NCBI GenBank assembly: GCA_030549775.1 | Contig: CM060175.1 | Coordinates: 97,703,470-97,767,469, forward strand | From: Tamarix chinensis | Lineage: Eukaryota > Streptophyta > Magnoliopsida > Caryophyllales > Tamaricaceae | Reading direction: 5' to 3' | DNA: 64,000 nt | Shown here: positions 23,700 to 35,574 of the stretch, piece by piece | Layout of the letters: each line of letters begins with the position of its first letter | How positions within the stretch are numbered: position 1 is the first letter of the stretch | Program-made: the position numbers and the translations under genes | Notes under the pieces: generated by a model | What the model was told of the DNA's origin: nothing | Databases searched by the model: none | The model's input: the letters and a program-made list of their open reading frames with translations, nothing else

Positions 23700-24354
23700 C
23701 GTAACACCCCAAAAATTCACTACTGAAAAATTTCATTTGATTAAAATAATTAGCGGAAGCAAAATAACAAAATTGTGAATTTTGGGGATATTACCACCAT
23801 ACTTAGTACCAGACCGATTCACTCCTACCGTTCTAGTACCAAGTGCTAAGGCTAAAGGAGAAAAATACAACTTACGAAAAACTCAAACATAATTAAATCA
23901 GAGTAGCGTACTAAACAATTTACAAGAATAGAATCCACCCAGTGGTGGTTACAAATTGACAAATACATTGAAACCATAAATTTTAAAGGAAAAAGAGTAC
24001 AACCCTAGGACTTTTCGAATAGTTCCTTACGCTATTTCCCAGGGGCCCACTTGGATAACACTTGAAAACGACCTGCAAGGGACACTGTCCATTGAATAAG
24101 TAGGGGCCCCACGAATGGAGCCCTTTAGCACTACGGTACTGAGTAACCCTTTAAAACACACTTAACAGCAGGACTGGAATGCAACACATGATACACCACT
24201 ATATTCATACATAACGACAGGTGTAAACATAATATTCACATCCATATATTCACATATTTAGCAAGTAAATCAGATATTAATGGGTCATAATGAACAATCG
24301 ATACTTTTAGGGCCTTAAGACATTAGTCCATCATTATCAATTATCTTGGATTAT

Positions 24355-24780
24355 AAATATCCGTGTGAGTGCGGGAACCCCACTATTATAGCCGGTGGAC
24401 CGGAATACATACAGGGTAGAACGCTCTTGACCACTATTATTGCCGATGGATTGGTCTCCAGGGCAGAACGCTCCTGACCACCATTATTTGCTGGTGGACC
24501 GGTCTGGCCCCGACTCACATGGTGTTCCACTATAAGTGATTAGTATTTTTCCATAATTTATTCACAACCAAATCAAATTTATTGAGCTCGGGACCCCCAC
24601 TATTATAACCGGTGGATCGGAATACAAATATACATCATACAGGGCAACACTCCTGGGCCACTATTATATTCGGTGGATCGGTACTCATAAACATCAACTA
24701 GGGCAAAATGCTCTTGGGCCACTATTATATCCGATGGATCGGTACTTATAATATAATTCAACTGGGCTTGGCTCATTAGT
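24355..24780 (-). repeat. Tandem repeat with CCGGTGGAxCGG core, LTR B
   Basis: Six or so imperfect units on the minus strand match the unit at 14340-14705 of LTR A (CCACTATTATAxCCGGTGGA with AGGGCAGAACGCTCCTGG between). A second small duplication at 24860-24990 repeats AAAGGTACxCxGGTCGxACTGGTG. Confidence 0.8.
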
Positions 24781-25489
24781 CTTTCAGTTTTACGCTTAGT
24801 GTTTTTCCTTTTTAATTATCACAACAATTCCATTTATTTGCCTCGATAGGGAGATCAAGATCCCGGGGCACAAAGGTACACCGATCGCACTGGTGTATAA
24901 AAGCTACCCAGTACCCTTCAACTATCAACCCAGGGACGCAAAGGTACCCTGGTCGTACTGGTGCATAAAGCTAACTCGGTACCCTATCGACAATGACACC
25001 TAATCCATAAGTATGCATACCCCCTAAATAGGTTCGTAGAGGTAGATAGAGTAATATATAGGGCCTGGCTGGGGCACAAAGGCACACAAGCAAATACCAA
25101 AATAATCGTGTGCTAAACCACGTCTTTAGGGTAGCGACCCCTAAAGAGACACCATTCCCGATCTCAAGGTCTTTCACTTTAAGTATTAGTGTCTTAATTA
25201 AGGTGATCACAAAAGCACAACAATCAGATACTTATTCACTTTCAATCGTTCTGATATCGTTAGATATTTCTTATTCAAATGGTTATCCAAGGTAACATAG
25301 AGGAATCATTAAGGCCATAATAATCTCATCCAATTCCAATTTAGGCTTCGTTCTCGCAATACTTACTAATTGTCAAATACCCTTATCTTGCTATTCAGTG
25401 TTATTTGAGTCATATTACGAAATTCCGCTATCACAACGACATGTTAGATACAAATTACTCATTCACCCCTTACATATATAATTGTTAAG

Positions 25490-26335
25490 CCATCCCTTCT
25501 TTAAAAAATTACCATATTACCCTCCTTGTTGCATAATTACCAAATTGTCCTTTAGTTGGTTAAATTACCAAATTACCTTTCTCCATTTCATAATCACCAA
25601 ATTGCCCTTTAGTTGGTTAAATTACCAAATTGCCCTTCTCTATTATCATAATTACCAAACTACCCTTTTCCAAAATTATCATCTTCCCCTTCTACTTACA
25701 AATTACTATTTTATCCTTTTACCTACAAAATTACCATTTTACCCTTTGCATACAAAACTACCATTTTACCCTTTTATTTATAAAATTACAATTTTGCCAT
25801 TTACTTCCAAAATTAACATTTTACCCTTTTATTTACAAAATTACCATTTTGCCCTTTTCTTCCAAAATTACCATTTTACCCTTTACCCCCACAATTACCA
25901 TTCTATCCCTTTACGTCCAAAATTACCAATTTATCCTTTTCATTTACAAATTACCATTTTGCCTTTTACTTATAAAATTGTCATTTTACCCTTTACCTCT
26001 AAAATTACCATTTTACCCCTTTACTTCCAAAATTACCAATTTACCCTTTTCATTTACAAATTATCATTTTGCCCTTTACTTCCAAAATTACCATTTTTCC
26101 CTTTAATTACAAAATTACCAATTTACTCTTTTCATTTACCAACTACCATTTTGCTCTTTAATTAAAAAATTACCAATTTACTCTTTTCATTTACCAATTA
26201 CCATTTTACCCTTTACTTACAAAATTACCATTTTACCCTTTACCTCCAAAATTATCATTTTACCCCTTTACTTTCAAAATTACCAATTTACCCCTTTCAT
26301 TTACAAATTACCATTTTGCCCCTTATTACACCACT
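25490..26335 (-). repeat. CAAAATTACCATTTTACCC minisatellite, LTR B
   Basis: About thirty imperfect units of 24-32 bp close to CAAAATTACCATTTTACCCT. The units run without stops in two + frames (25482-26165 and 25630-26106), giving repetitive Phe/Tyr/His/Leu-rich translations that are not real proteins. The corresponding place in LTR A holds a different minisatellite. Confidence 0.85.
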
Positions 26336-26999
26336 TATATTAAATTATTATCACTACATGAAATATTAATATTAATACCCCATTCTCATCATCCAACTCC
26401 ACAACTATTATATTTAATATAATACTCATTAGCACCCACACATAATAGGCCACATTCTTGCACAAGACATATTAATAAAATACCCCTATGGCTCACAATA
26501 ATATTAACCATGCATTAATGGTCACAAATAGCATAATACAACATAGATAAATACTTAACATTTTCATTAATAACTAAACTCTTACCTTAAGCAATATTTC
26601 CATACATAGCACATAAACTAGCATGTTTTCCTTTTTATCAATCAATGTAAGTACTACATATATTATATTAAACAACATATATCATGCAAAATAACATATT
26701 AAAACCCAAATGTGCTAGCATACATTAATCCATGCATTTAAGTGGGGTTTAAAGATTACCTTAATTCCTGTAAAATTAAACCTTATCGGTATTCCGGTCA
26801 AAGGTTCAAGATTTGATTAGCAAAACCAATACCTAGAAATAATATCAATATTTATTATATTAGAAATAAGAAAAACCAAAGCATAAGACTTTATAAAACT
26901 TAATTAATGAAATACTTAACTTAAATATTATTATACCTTAAAACTTTTTAAACAAAACAAACCAAGGCATGCAGCAGCTCATCCTACTCATGAAGCACG

Positions 27000-28240
27000 A
27001 GCTGCATGCAAAGGAATGAGGGGAAGAGGCTCAAAATGGCAAGAAAGGGAGGAGGGAGTGGTGTTTTTAGGTTGGGGATTTGGGGCTAGGAAATAAGGTA
27101 TGTGGGGGAGGATTTAGAGTAAAGGGAGGGTGCAGAGGTGGAGAGGGGGTGTAGGTGGTGGTTGGGGATAGGTTGACGGCGGTGGCAGTGAGGCTGCAAA
27201 GGTGGTTGCCGAGGTGGATGGGGCTAAGAAGGAAGGAAAATGGAGGGAGAAAATGAAGGCCTACAGGTGGTTGTTTCGGCCAAAGGAGGTTTGGGGGTGG
27301 TAGGGGAGGTTGTAGGGGGTGGTTTGGTGACTCGAGTGGCGACAAAGGCAGCGGAACGGCGGCGGAAGGAGGAGGTGTAAGGTGGCTGCCGAGAAGGGAG
27401 GAAAAGAAGAGAAAAATAAGAGGGGGAGGAAGAAGGGAGCTACAAGGGTGAGGTAGAGGGTGGCAGGGGGTGGTGCAGGTGGCTTTTGCAGCGGTGGCAG
27501 CGACGGAACAGGGAGGCAGAGCAAAAATAGGGAGGGAGATGGGAGGAGAAGAAAGGAAGAGAAAGAAGATCAGGGAAGGGCATGGGAGGCTCGAAAATGG
27601 CAGGATGAGGCAGGGAGGGAAGAAGAAAAAGAAGAGGGAGAGAAAAGGAGGGGATAGGGGGCTCAGTAGGCGGCGACAGGGTGGTTGGAGCATGGGAGTT
27701 GCGGGGAGAGGGAAGGGAACTGAGGGGAATGGCAGGGCATAAGCGAGGAGAGGGAGAGGTGGTGGGGCCACAATGGGGAAAAAAATAGAGAGAGAGATAG
27801 GGAGAGTTGTAGGGGGAGGAGGGTTGCAGGTAGGGTGGCCGGAGATGGCGGAGGTAGTCGGGCGAGCGTCGGGGAAAAGGAAAAGAAGAAAGAAAGAAGG
27901 GGGGTGCTACGTGCAGGCCGGGGGAAGGGAAGAGGGGAGTGGGTCGGCTCGGTCGGGAAAGAAGGAAGGAAAGAAAGGAATGGAGGTTGGGTCGGGCGAC
28001 AAAAGCGGAAGAAGGAAGAAAAGAAAAGGGGGGTCTAGTCCGATGACGCGGGTGGGGGAGGTAAGGAAGGAAGGAAGGAAATGGGCCTGCGACCCATGCG
28101 CAAGGAAGGCAAGGCAGGCTGGGGTGCTCGAGGCCTAAGGGAAGGAAAAAGGAAAAAGAAAGAAAGAAAGGAGAAAAAGGAGAAGGAAAAGGAAAAATGG
28201 AAAAAGGAAAGGGAAAATGGGACAAAATAAAATAATTTAA
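27000..28240 (-). repeat. Pyrimidine-rich block of LTR B
   Basis: Purine-rich on + and pyrimidine-rich on -, matching the 7020-8290 block of LTR A in inverse orientation. Long frames here (for example 27067-27771 and 27440-28225, minus) are Pro/Ser/Leu-rich, overlap each other in several frames, and lack any recognisable domain. They are treated as compositional. Confidence 0.75.
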
Positions 28241-28544
28241 TTTATAAATTAATAAAATACAATATTTTTTGGCAATAATTTTATTTAATAATTTAATATA
28301 ATATAATTAAATATATGGGTTTAAAAAGGATAATTTTAGTAAAATAATGGTTTGAAAAATTATTTAAATAAAAAGAGTATGATAAAATAACAAAATATTT
28401 ATTTTAATTTATTAAATATTTATATCCAATTTTATATACTCAAAAATCCATAAAATAATCATATTAAATAGATATAAAAGCTAATTTATCCTAAATAAAA
28501 GTTATTTATTAAATTATAGGTTTTTTAAATTTTGGGGGATTACA

Positions 28545-31500
28545 GTACATCATCACATGCTTTAGTATTTTTCTTGCTTTTCCAACATACAACACAATAT
28601 ATCATACAAATATGTTATCGTTATGACATTATCTAGATAACCATATCAAACATGAGTTTCCATACAAATTTACATATTGCATAGAAAGCCCTAGATATGA
28701 TGTGTATCCTTACCTAAAATGTATCCGGTCTCTAAGCATGTATAACCATAAGGTGCCTCCTTCAACACCACTAAAAACCCACAAAAACCAAGAATGGTAT
28801 ATGTTAGGATATAAGAAAAAAGAAACAAGGAATATTTAAGGCAAAGGAGGATGGAAAAGAGGCAAAACCAAAGCAAACCAAGTTTTAGGAAAAGTTTGGC
28901 ACAAATAAAGGTGGTTACGTGAGGAAGTGGCACAACAAGGTAGGGAGTGTGTGAGGGACCCACATGGCTAGGGGGTTTCTACATGAGGTCCTCACGTTGG
29001 GGCTATTGATGGATGGCATAGGTGGTTGATATTCCTAGGGGACTAGTGGCATGAGTGGTTGATGCAAGGGATGTGGATGTTGTGTTGGTTAGTGGTTTAG
29101 TTATACTGTGAGTCTTGTGGGAATGTCATAAAACTAAGGTGTTAGGCATGGGGTGATGGTTGTTGTGTGAGGTGATGTTGTGGATGAAGGTGGTCCTGCT
29201 TGAAATGTTGACACAACCAAGGGGTGATCTACAAGGGTTTTGACATAGTTTGGATTGAGTTGCATGAGGGTATATATGTTACGCAAAGCTTTGCTAGAAG
29301 AAAATAGCAAACAATAATGGAAAAATGCACATAAGAGTTGAGGTAAGGAAGAAGGAGTCTAGGGGATGTTGTGTTGAGTGCCAAGTGAAGTAAGGAGTGA
29401 AGAGAAGATGGGGTATTTATAGGGGAGGATCAAAGGGGGTGAGGTGAAAAATTGAGAAACAACCTAAGTGCACAAGTTGGGGAAGGAACAAGGGGTATGA
29501 TAATGCTACACCTAGTGGATGTAGGCTTGGTTGCAAGGATAAGAAAGAAAATCCATACGAGAGAGGGATGCATGACTTGAAGGGGAAGAAAGGAAAAAAG
29601 ATGAGCGGGAAAGGAGGAGAAAGAAAAGGGTAGAAGAAAACAATAAAGAAAAAAAGGAAAAATGAATTTAGGGTTAGGATTATAATTAGGTTTAAGTTTA
29701 GGATTAAAGAATTAGGGTAAAATTAAAATATTAACTACTTGAAATTAAGGTTATATAAAATATGGGGTATTAAAAATCTAGGCCCATATTTTAAGTGATT
29801 AGTGATTAATGTTTTATTATTTGAGTCAATACCAAGCAAGCCTCTCATACCATGCTAAGTCCACCAAGATTGAATAATCATTCCAAATAATCTGTCATAA
29901 CCTTTCAAGGATATTTAGTGATAACATCATCAATACTTGACCAATTTGATCCACCAATTAAGTTAACTAATCCATGCAAAGAAGTGACTTTCCATCATCC
30001 ATAAATCATGCCATAATATAATATCAATTATCAAATCATTAATATGTCAAAAGGAAGAAAAATATGTATTCTAACTGAAATCAATTGATTAGTTATATAA
30101 ACCAGTTAATCGATTTGGCATAACCAAACCCTAGCATCCCTGTCAAAACCAACCAATTGATTTGTCAAACCAATTGACTATTCTACTGACTAATCAATTA
30201 GTTTGACCAAACCAGTTGATGGTTTAAATTGAGACCAAATTAAAAATTACCACAGACAAACCACTTGATTAGTTTGACTAGCCATTTTACTATTCTAAAG
30301 ACTAGTCGATCGATTTGGTCGAATCAATCCATAAGTTTGTACAAAAATCAATATATCCATGCATTTCTACACATGATTTAGACCACAACTACCAACCATG
30401 ATAGGTCCATATCATTTGACAAGCAGCAACTAAGATTAATCATGTTAAACTACTAAATCATGTTCCATTTTCAAATAATCATTAAAGTACATGCATAAAA
30501 TCATATTATTTTTAAAATAACACCACTCAAGGCATGATTCACCACAAAAATAATATTGTCATGTAACATGCAAAAATCAAAGTGTCAGATCTATACCAAC
30601 CCACATGCTCTTTTACTACACACTTGAGGAAATAATGATTTACCTAGAAAAGCTTAGCAAAACCACACTAAGGAGAAACTTTAGTTGAAAAATCTATAAT
30701 CTCAAACACATTAAAAGAGAAAATTAAAAATAAGAAAAGTCTCTTTAAAATCATATAAAACCAAGCAAAAACGAGATTGGGAAAATCAAAAGATATCGCC
30801 TTACCAACGTGGACACTAAAGAAAACCAAACAGATCCTCAATATTTTCCTAAATTTAACCCTATCTTGCTTAAGAATAAAACTAAAAAGAGATATATTAA
30901 GGATTGGAAGAGGTAAAGAATGCTGTAAACAAAGAACACAAAGACAAAGGAATGGAGACATAAGAGAAGGGGAAATAGGGCAATCTAGGTGATTGAAAGG
31001 AAATGAGGAAAAATGATAACTCAAGCGATCTATATGCCCACAATATGTTGAGAAAATAAGTGGGGAGGTGCACCTAATTGGACCCCTAATTATCTCATTC
31101 AAATTCGAACAAAACTAGGTAAATCTCTAAAGAGATGATCCCATGGCTCAAATGGTATTGGTTGGGACATTACATGTTAATGTGCTTTGGATAAATTTGA
31201 GCACAAGATGACAAAAGAGATAAAAAAGGGTATGGGAAACAAATTAATAAACCGTGTAGAGATTTTTTGGAATGAAAATTTTTGTTCAGATCTTCACAGA
31301 AGAGAGGAGGAAGGAGATAGATGTGTGAGGTCTTTCTCCTCTTTTTTGTCAACTCTGGCCTACAAATCTCTTTGAGGTAGGTAAAAAGTTTGGATTGATG
31401 ATCAAAATTGTCAAAGATTGTTTGAAAACCAATTGGATCTTGATTACTAAAATTTAAGATTATTAGAAGAATTTTCTCATAAAAATTGAATTTAAAAAAT

Positions 31501-31789
31501 TACATAGGTTAAGCAAATTGGTTGATCAATTTGATGCACCAATTGATCAATTTATTAGACCAAAAAACTAATTACCCTTAAACAAAAACTCAAACAAAAA
31601 TGACAGGCTAGTCAATTGGTTCATAGAACCAATCACCTGGTGTGCCTGAAAATCAAGCTCTTCCTTATTTTTTCAATCCTTTCCAAATTAAATAAAAAAT
31701 GCATTTCCAAAACGAAATCAAACATCATCCAATTATCATTCCACGCGTGAATTTTTACATGTTATAGATTAAATTTAGGGGGTACTACA
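28545..31789 (-). mobile_element. 5' part of giant LTR C
   Basis: Non-coding sequence on the far side of LTR B, ending in the minus-strand LTR start TGTAGTACCCCC at 31789. It contains scattered motifs of the type CAATTGATTxGxCxAACCAATTGA at 30060-30340 and 31500-31645, an old dispersed repeat within the LTR. Frames such as 30668-31102 are not supported. Confidence 0.5.
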
Positions 31790-33389
31790 TATAATTAATA
31801 AGTGTTTTCTATGTATAAGTTACCTATTACCTATGTGACACAAAAGACAAATGTGTTTCACTTTAGAAGCAAAAATGTGTTATTTCACTGCAGATGAAAG
31901 TATGTCAACCTGATAATACATAATGTGGTGTGATATATATATATATATATATAATTGATTAAATAAGTGGAATAAGTGAATGGTGATATATAGTATAATT
32001 GAAATGAGTAAATATGTGATGGGTTGTGTCATAACGTAACCAATAAGTTGAATAACCAGTGGGTCTTGCATGTACTTATGAATTATATTATTGTATAAGT
32101 GTTCAGTATAATAATTTCAATGTTTATGTTATTTTAAGTATTCCATGTGATTTTAGAGTTTTGATGTAAATGGTAACAAATAGTGTGAATATTGATATAT
32201 AGTATGAATATTGTAAATGTATATTGTGTTTTGAATTCATGTAACTGCATGTTCTTCCCTTTATAAGCATGTTCTAATTGTTTATAAAAATATACTAGTG
32301 CTCACCACTAGTCTCTTTAAGATGATGCTTTGAGTGCTACTTCAAAACTATACGCTTGAGGTTAGATCATTAGATTACCGCAATCTCTATCTAATTCATT
32401 GATGTGTATGAATTATAAAATGATACCGATGGATAGAAATGACATCTTTTACCTAATGCACGATGTTATCCTTATAAAAATCACTATTTTTCCCAATTTT
32501 TATTTACGCAATGAAAGAATAAATATTCTAAAATCTATCACAAGCAATCATTTCAATTATATGGGCTTCAACGACAATTTTTGTTGTTGCTATAGCTATA
32601 ACCCAACTACACTTTTAGCTTTGGCTTTTCAATATTATTTATAACTAGAGGAGATTAGTGAGGGTAATAACACTCTTATGGCATCTCTTTTGTGATTGAT
32701 ATGCCTCTTTGGCCATGATAATTCCTTTTCATTTTAATGATGTATGTGTAATGATATGATCTATAGTCACATTGGTGCTACTAGAAAAGTTAAGGATGCT
32801 CTTGTGATTTGTTAGCCTCTATTACAAGTAATGGATGATCGATCCACGATTGTGTCAATTTTTTTTCCAACTTAGCAAACTCAAAGATGAACTATAATGT
32901 TAACCTTATGTGTTAAGGTCCACCTAAATGGTTGGTGTCATATTTCAACAGAGTCATGTAAGTTGTTTACTTAATTACTTTCAACTTTTAAAAATTAGAT
33001 ATTACAATTATGTATTCTTTTACCAGTGTTTTTTTAATTTTTAACTCTGGGCACAAGAATGCATTTATAGATTATAGGATAACTACGGAGGACATTACAT
33101 TAAGGAACGTATTATACTTTGACAAGAAAATGTTAATCTTCTTATATATATATATATATATATGTCTAGAACTTAAACGATCTAAATGTACATTTATAAT
33201 ATTTTCTAATAAAGTGGAAATATGATTTGGTAGAGGTTGGTAAGTTGAATAATATGTGTGTGTGTGTGTAGCAAGCATCTCATTATCTATATTATTACTT
33301 TATATCATTTATTTTATATGTTATTTTCTGAACTTCATTATCTATATTATTTATTGGATTATTACTTTATCAATTAGCCCACTATTTTG
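31790..33389. other. AT-rich intergenic DNA with microsatellites
   Basis: There is a (TA)n run at about 31935-31952, another at 33143-33163 and a (GT)n run at 33254-33270. No coding region is supported. Confidence 0.6.
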
Positions 33390-35300
33390 TTACTAAATAT
33401 GTAAATTATCGTACATGATTGCCATTATACCCTTATTAATTATTCACTCACCACCAACTAGTATTACATATAATTAAATAATAAAAAATATTAGTTATAA
33501 TTAATTAATTAATAATAATAATAATAATGTAAATTATCAAGTTATATTTATAAATATTAAAAATAACAATAATCATAATTATCATTAATTAATTAGTGTA
33601 AAAAAAATATTCATAATGTTAAATAGAAAATTAATAAGGATAGTAATTACTATAACTATAAATTAACAATTAAATTTTTTTTATCAAACTTATATATAAG
33701 TAATCATTGTAAGTAATATTAAGCTTAATCATATTTTAATTTTTAATAAGATTAACATTAAGCATATTTATAAATAATAATTTTAATTGTAATTATAAAG
33801 AAATATTTAACAATAATATTGTTTTTAATAATTATTAATTAATAAAATATTACTAGTCTTAATTAAATTTAAACATTCAAAATAAATTATATTGAGTGTA
33901 ATTATAAATAATTATATGAGAATAATAATAATATTTATTGTAATGATAAATTGATAAATATTAATATAGTATTATTGATAATTATAATTAATTAATCAAG
34001 GTAAAAATTATTGATTGTAATTTTAAACTACTAACTAATAAGGGTGTTATTTCTTATAACTATAAATTAATGATTAATAAAAATATTATTAATCATATTT
34101 TCAAATAATTAATCAATATAAATAATATTAAGTTTAATAATGCATTAATTTCTTATAAAATAAATATATATCATAGTTATAATTATCAATTTTAATTTTA
34201 ATTATAAATTAATAACTAATAAATAATAATAATAATAATAATAATAATAGTCACCTATAATTAACAACAATATTGTTAGCCCTAATAATAGTTATATAAT
34301 AATAAAAATATTAATTATGAGTAATTAATTAATGAAGATGCAATTAATTAGAATGCTAAATTAATAAATATTTAAAAAATATTTATCATATATTTACTTA
34401 ATAAATCAATGTAAAAAAGATTAATTATAACTTTATATACCAAATTAATAAGGATAAATTTTATTATAAACATAAATCAATAATAAAATATCAATCATAA
34501 TTATAATTAATTAATAAAAAAAATATTAATTTGAAATGTATATAAATTATTTATTAGATTAATATTAATAATAATTTTTAAAAATAAAACTAAATATAAT
34601 TATAAATAAATAATAACTATTATTATTATTTATAATTATTCATTATAATTAATATAAAAAAATATTAGTATCAAATATAATTTATTAATCAAAACAAATA
34701 TATTATTTATTAATTAATAATGATACTATTAATTTTAATTATTAAATAAAAAATATGAAAAATAATATAATCACAATTATAAATAATTAATCAATATAGT
34801 TTTTTAAATTATAATATTAATATGAAATTTTATAATATTGGCAATCATTATAAATAGAAATTAATTATTGATAAAAGTATTGCTAACCATAATGATAAAT
34901 AATCAATCTATATGAATAATATTAATTTTATTGATATATAAATTGTTTGCAAGATTAATATTAATCATAATTATAAATGATAGTGTTAGTTATAATTATA
35001 AAGAAATAATTTTATAAGAATATTATTTTCAATAATTAATAACAATCTCATTATTCTAATTTTTAATTAAATAATCAAGCAAATAATATTGATTATAATT
35101 GTTAATGATTAATTAATAATAATACCACTAATTTAATGATAAATTAATAAATAATAAAAATAATATTAATCATAATTATAATTAATTAATTAATGCTAAT
35201 ATATTGATCATATTCTTAGATAGAAAATTAATAGAGATATTATTAATTATTGCTATAAATTAATAATAAATATCACATTTTCTAAATTGTTAACATACAC
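33390..35300. repeat. Extremely AT-rich low-complexity region
   Basis: For about 1.9 kb the sequence is nearly all A and T with recurring ATAATTATAAATTAATAA-like words and short (AAT)n runs (33515-33530, 34225-34250). C and G occur mostly in isolated ATxATC/GAT contexts. I see no border signals; it may be diverged transposon DNA or an AT-rich satellite-like block. Confidence 0.65.
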
Positions 35301-35574
35301 CAATTCATTTTTTATCAAATAAGTTATCAAATATCGTTATTACTTTGACAAATTTGATACATAGATAGTATGTGTCTACAAAACATCATTATTATTTTAG
35401 ATCAGATCAGATATGGGTTATCAAATAAAAAATTGTATTTGTTTATTGTTATCAATAGCAACATTTATTTTTAAATAGACTCATCTAGTTTAAGGGTCAA
35501 TAATCAACTATAAAATCGTACCTTTGCCACCTCTTGTAAGACTATTCATCTTCATCAATAATTTTCTTTTGGTA

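Larger units (their letters stand above)
23700..28544 (-). mobile_element. Giant solo LTR B (4.8 kb)
   Basis: On the minus strand it runs from TGTAATCCCCCAAAATTT (28544 downward) to a terminal GGGGTGTTAC plus one mutated base at 23700. It is flanked by an exact 5-bp duplication GTACA (23695-23699 and 28545-28549). It shares with A the TTTTGGGGATATTACCACC/AGTACCA...AGTGCTAAGGC end block (23777-23860), the CCGGTGGACCGG tandem unit and the polypurine/polypyrimidine block. There is no internal coding domain, so it is read as a solo LTR. It lies inside LTR C and is therefore younger than C. Confidence 0.85.
18101..31789 (-). mobile_element. Giant LTR C with nested insertions
   Basis: On the minus strand it starts TGTAGTACCCCCTAAATTT at 31789 and ends GAGGGTATTACA at 18101. 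The flanking 5-mers are CATAA (18096-18100) and TATAA (31790-31794), 4 of 5 identical, so a decayed target duplication is likely. After removing gypsy element D (18676 to about 22263), the MITE and LTR B, about 4.9 kb remains, similar in size to A and B. The ends resemble theirs, and the 3' part has similar words (TTACTCAATA...TATTGAT). It is probably a third solo LTR of a related family. Pieces: 18101-18675, about 22264-23699 and 28545-31789. Confidence 0.55.

Noticed and set aside
25482..26165. 227-codon plus frame
   Set aside because: It is a translation of the CAAAATTACCATTTTACCC minisatellite; repeat unit and frame explain it completely.
27067..28225. Long Pro/Ser/Leu-rich minus frames and Lys/Arg/Gly-rich plus frames
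   Set aside because: They overlap in several frames within a purine/pyrimidine-skewed block shared with LTR A and lack any domain. They arise from composition.
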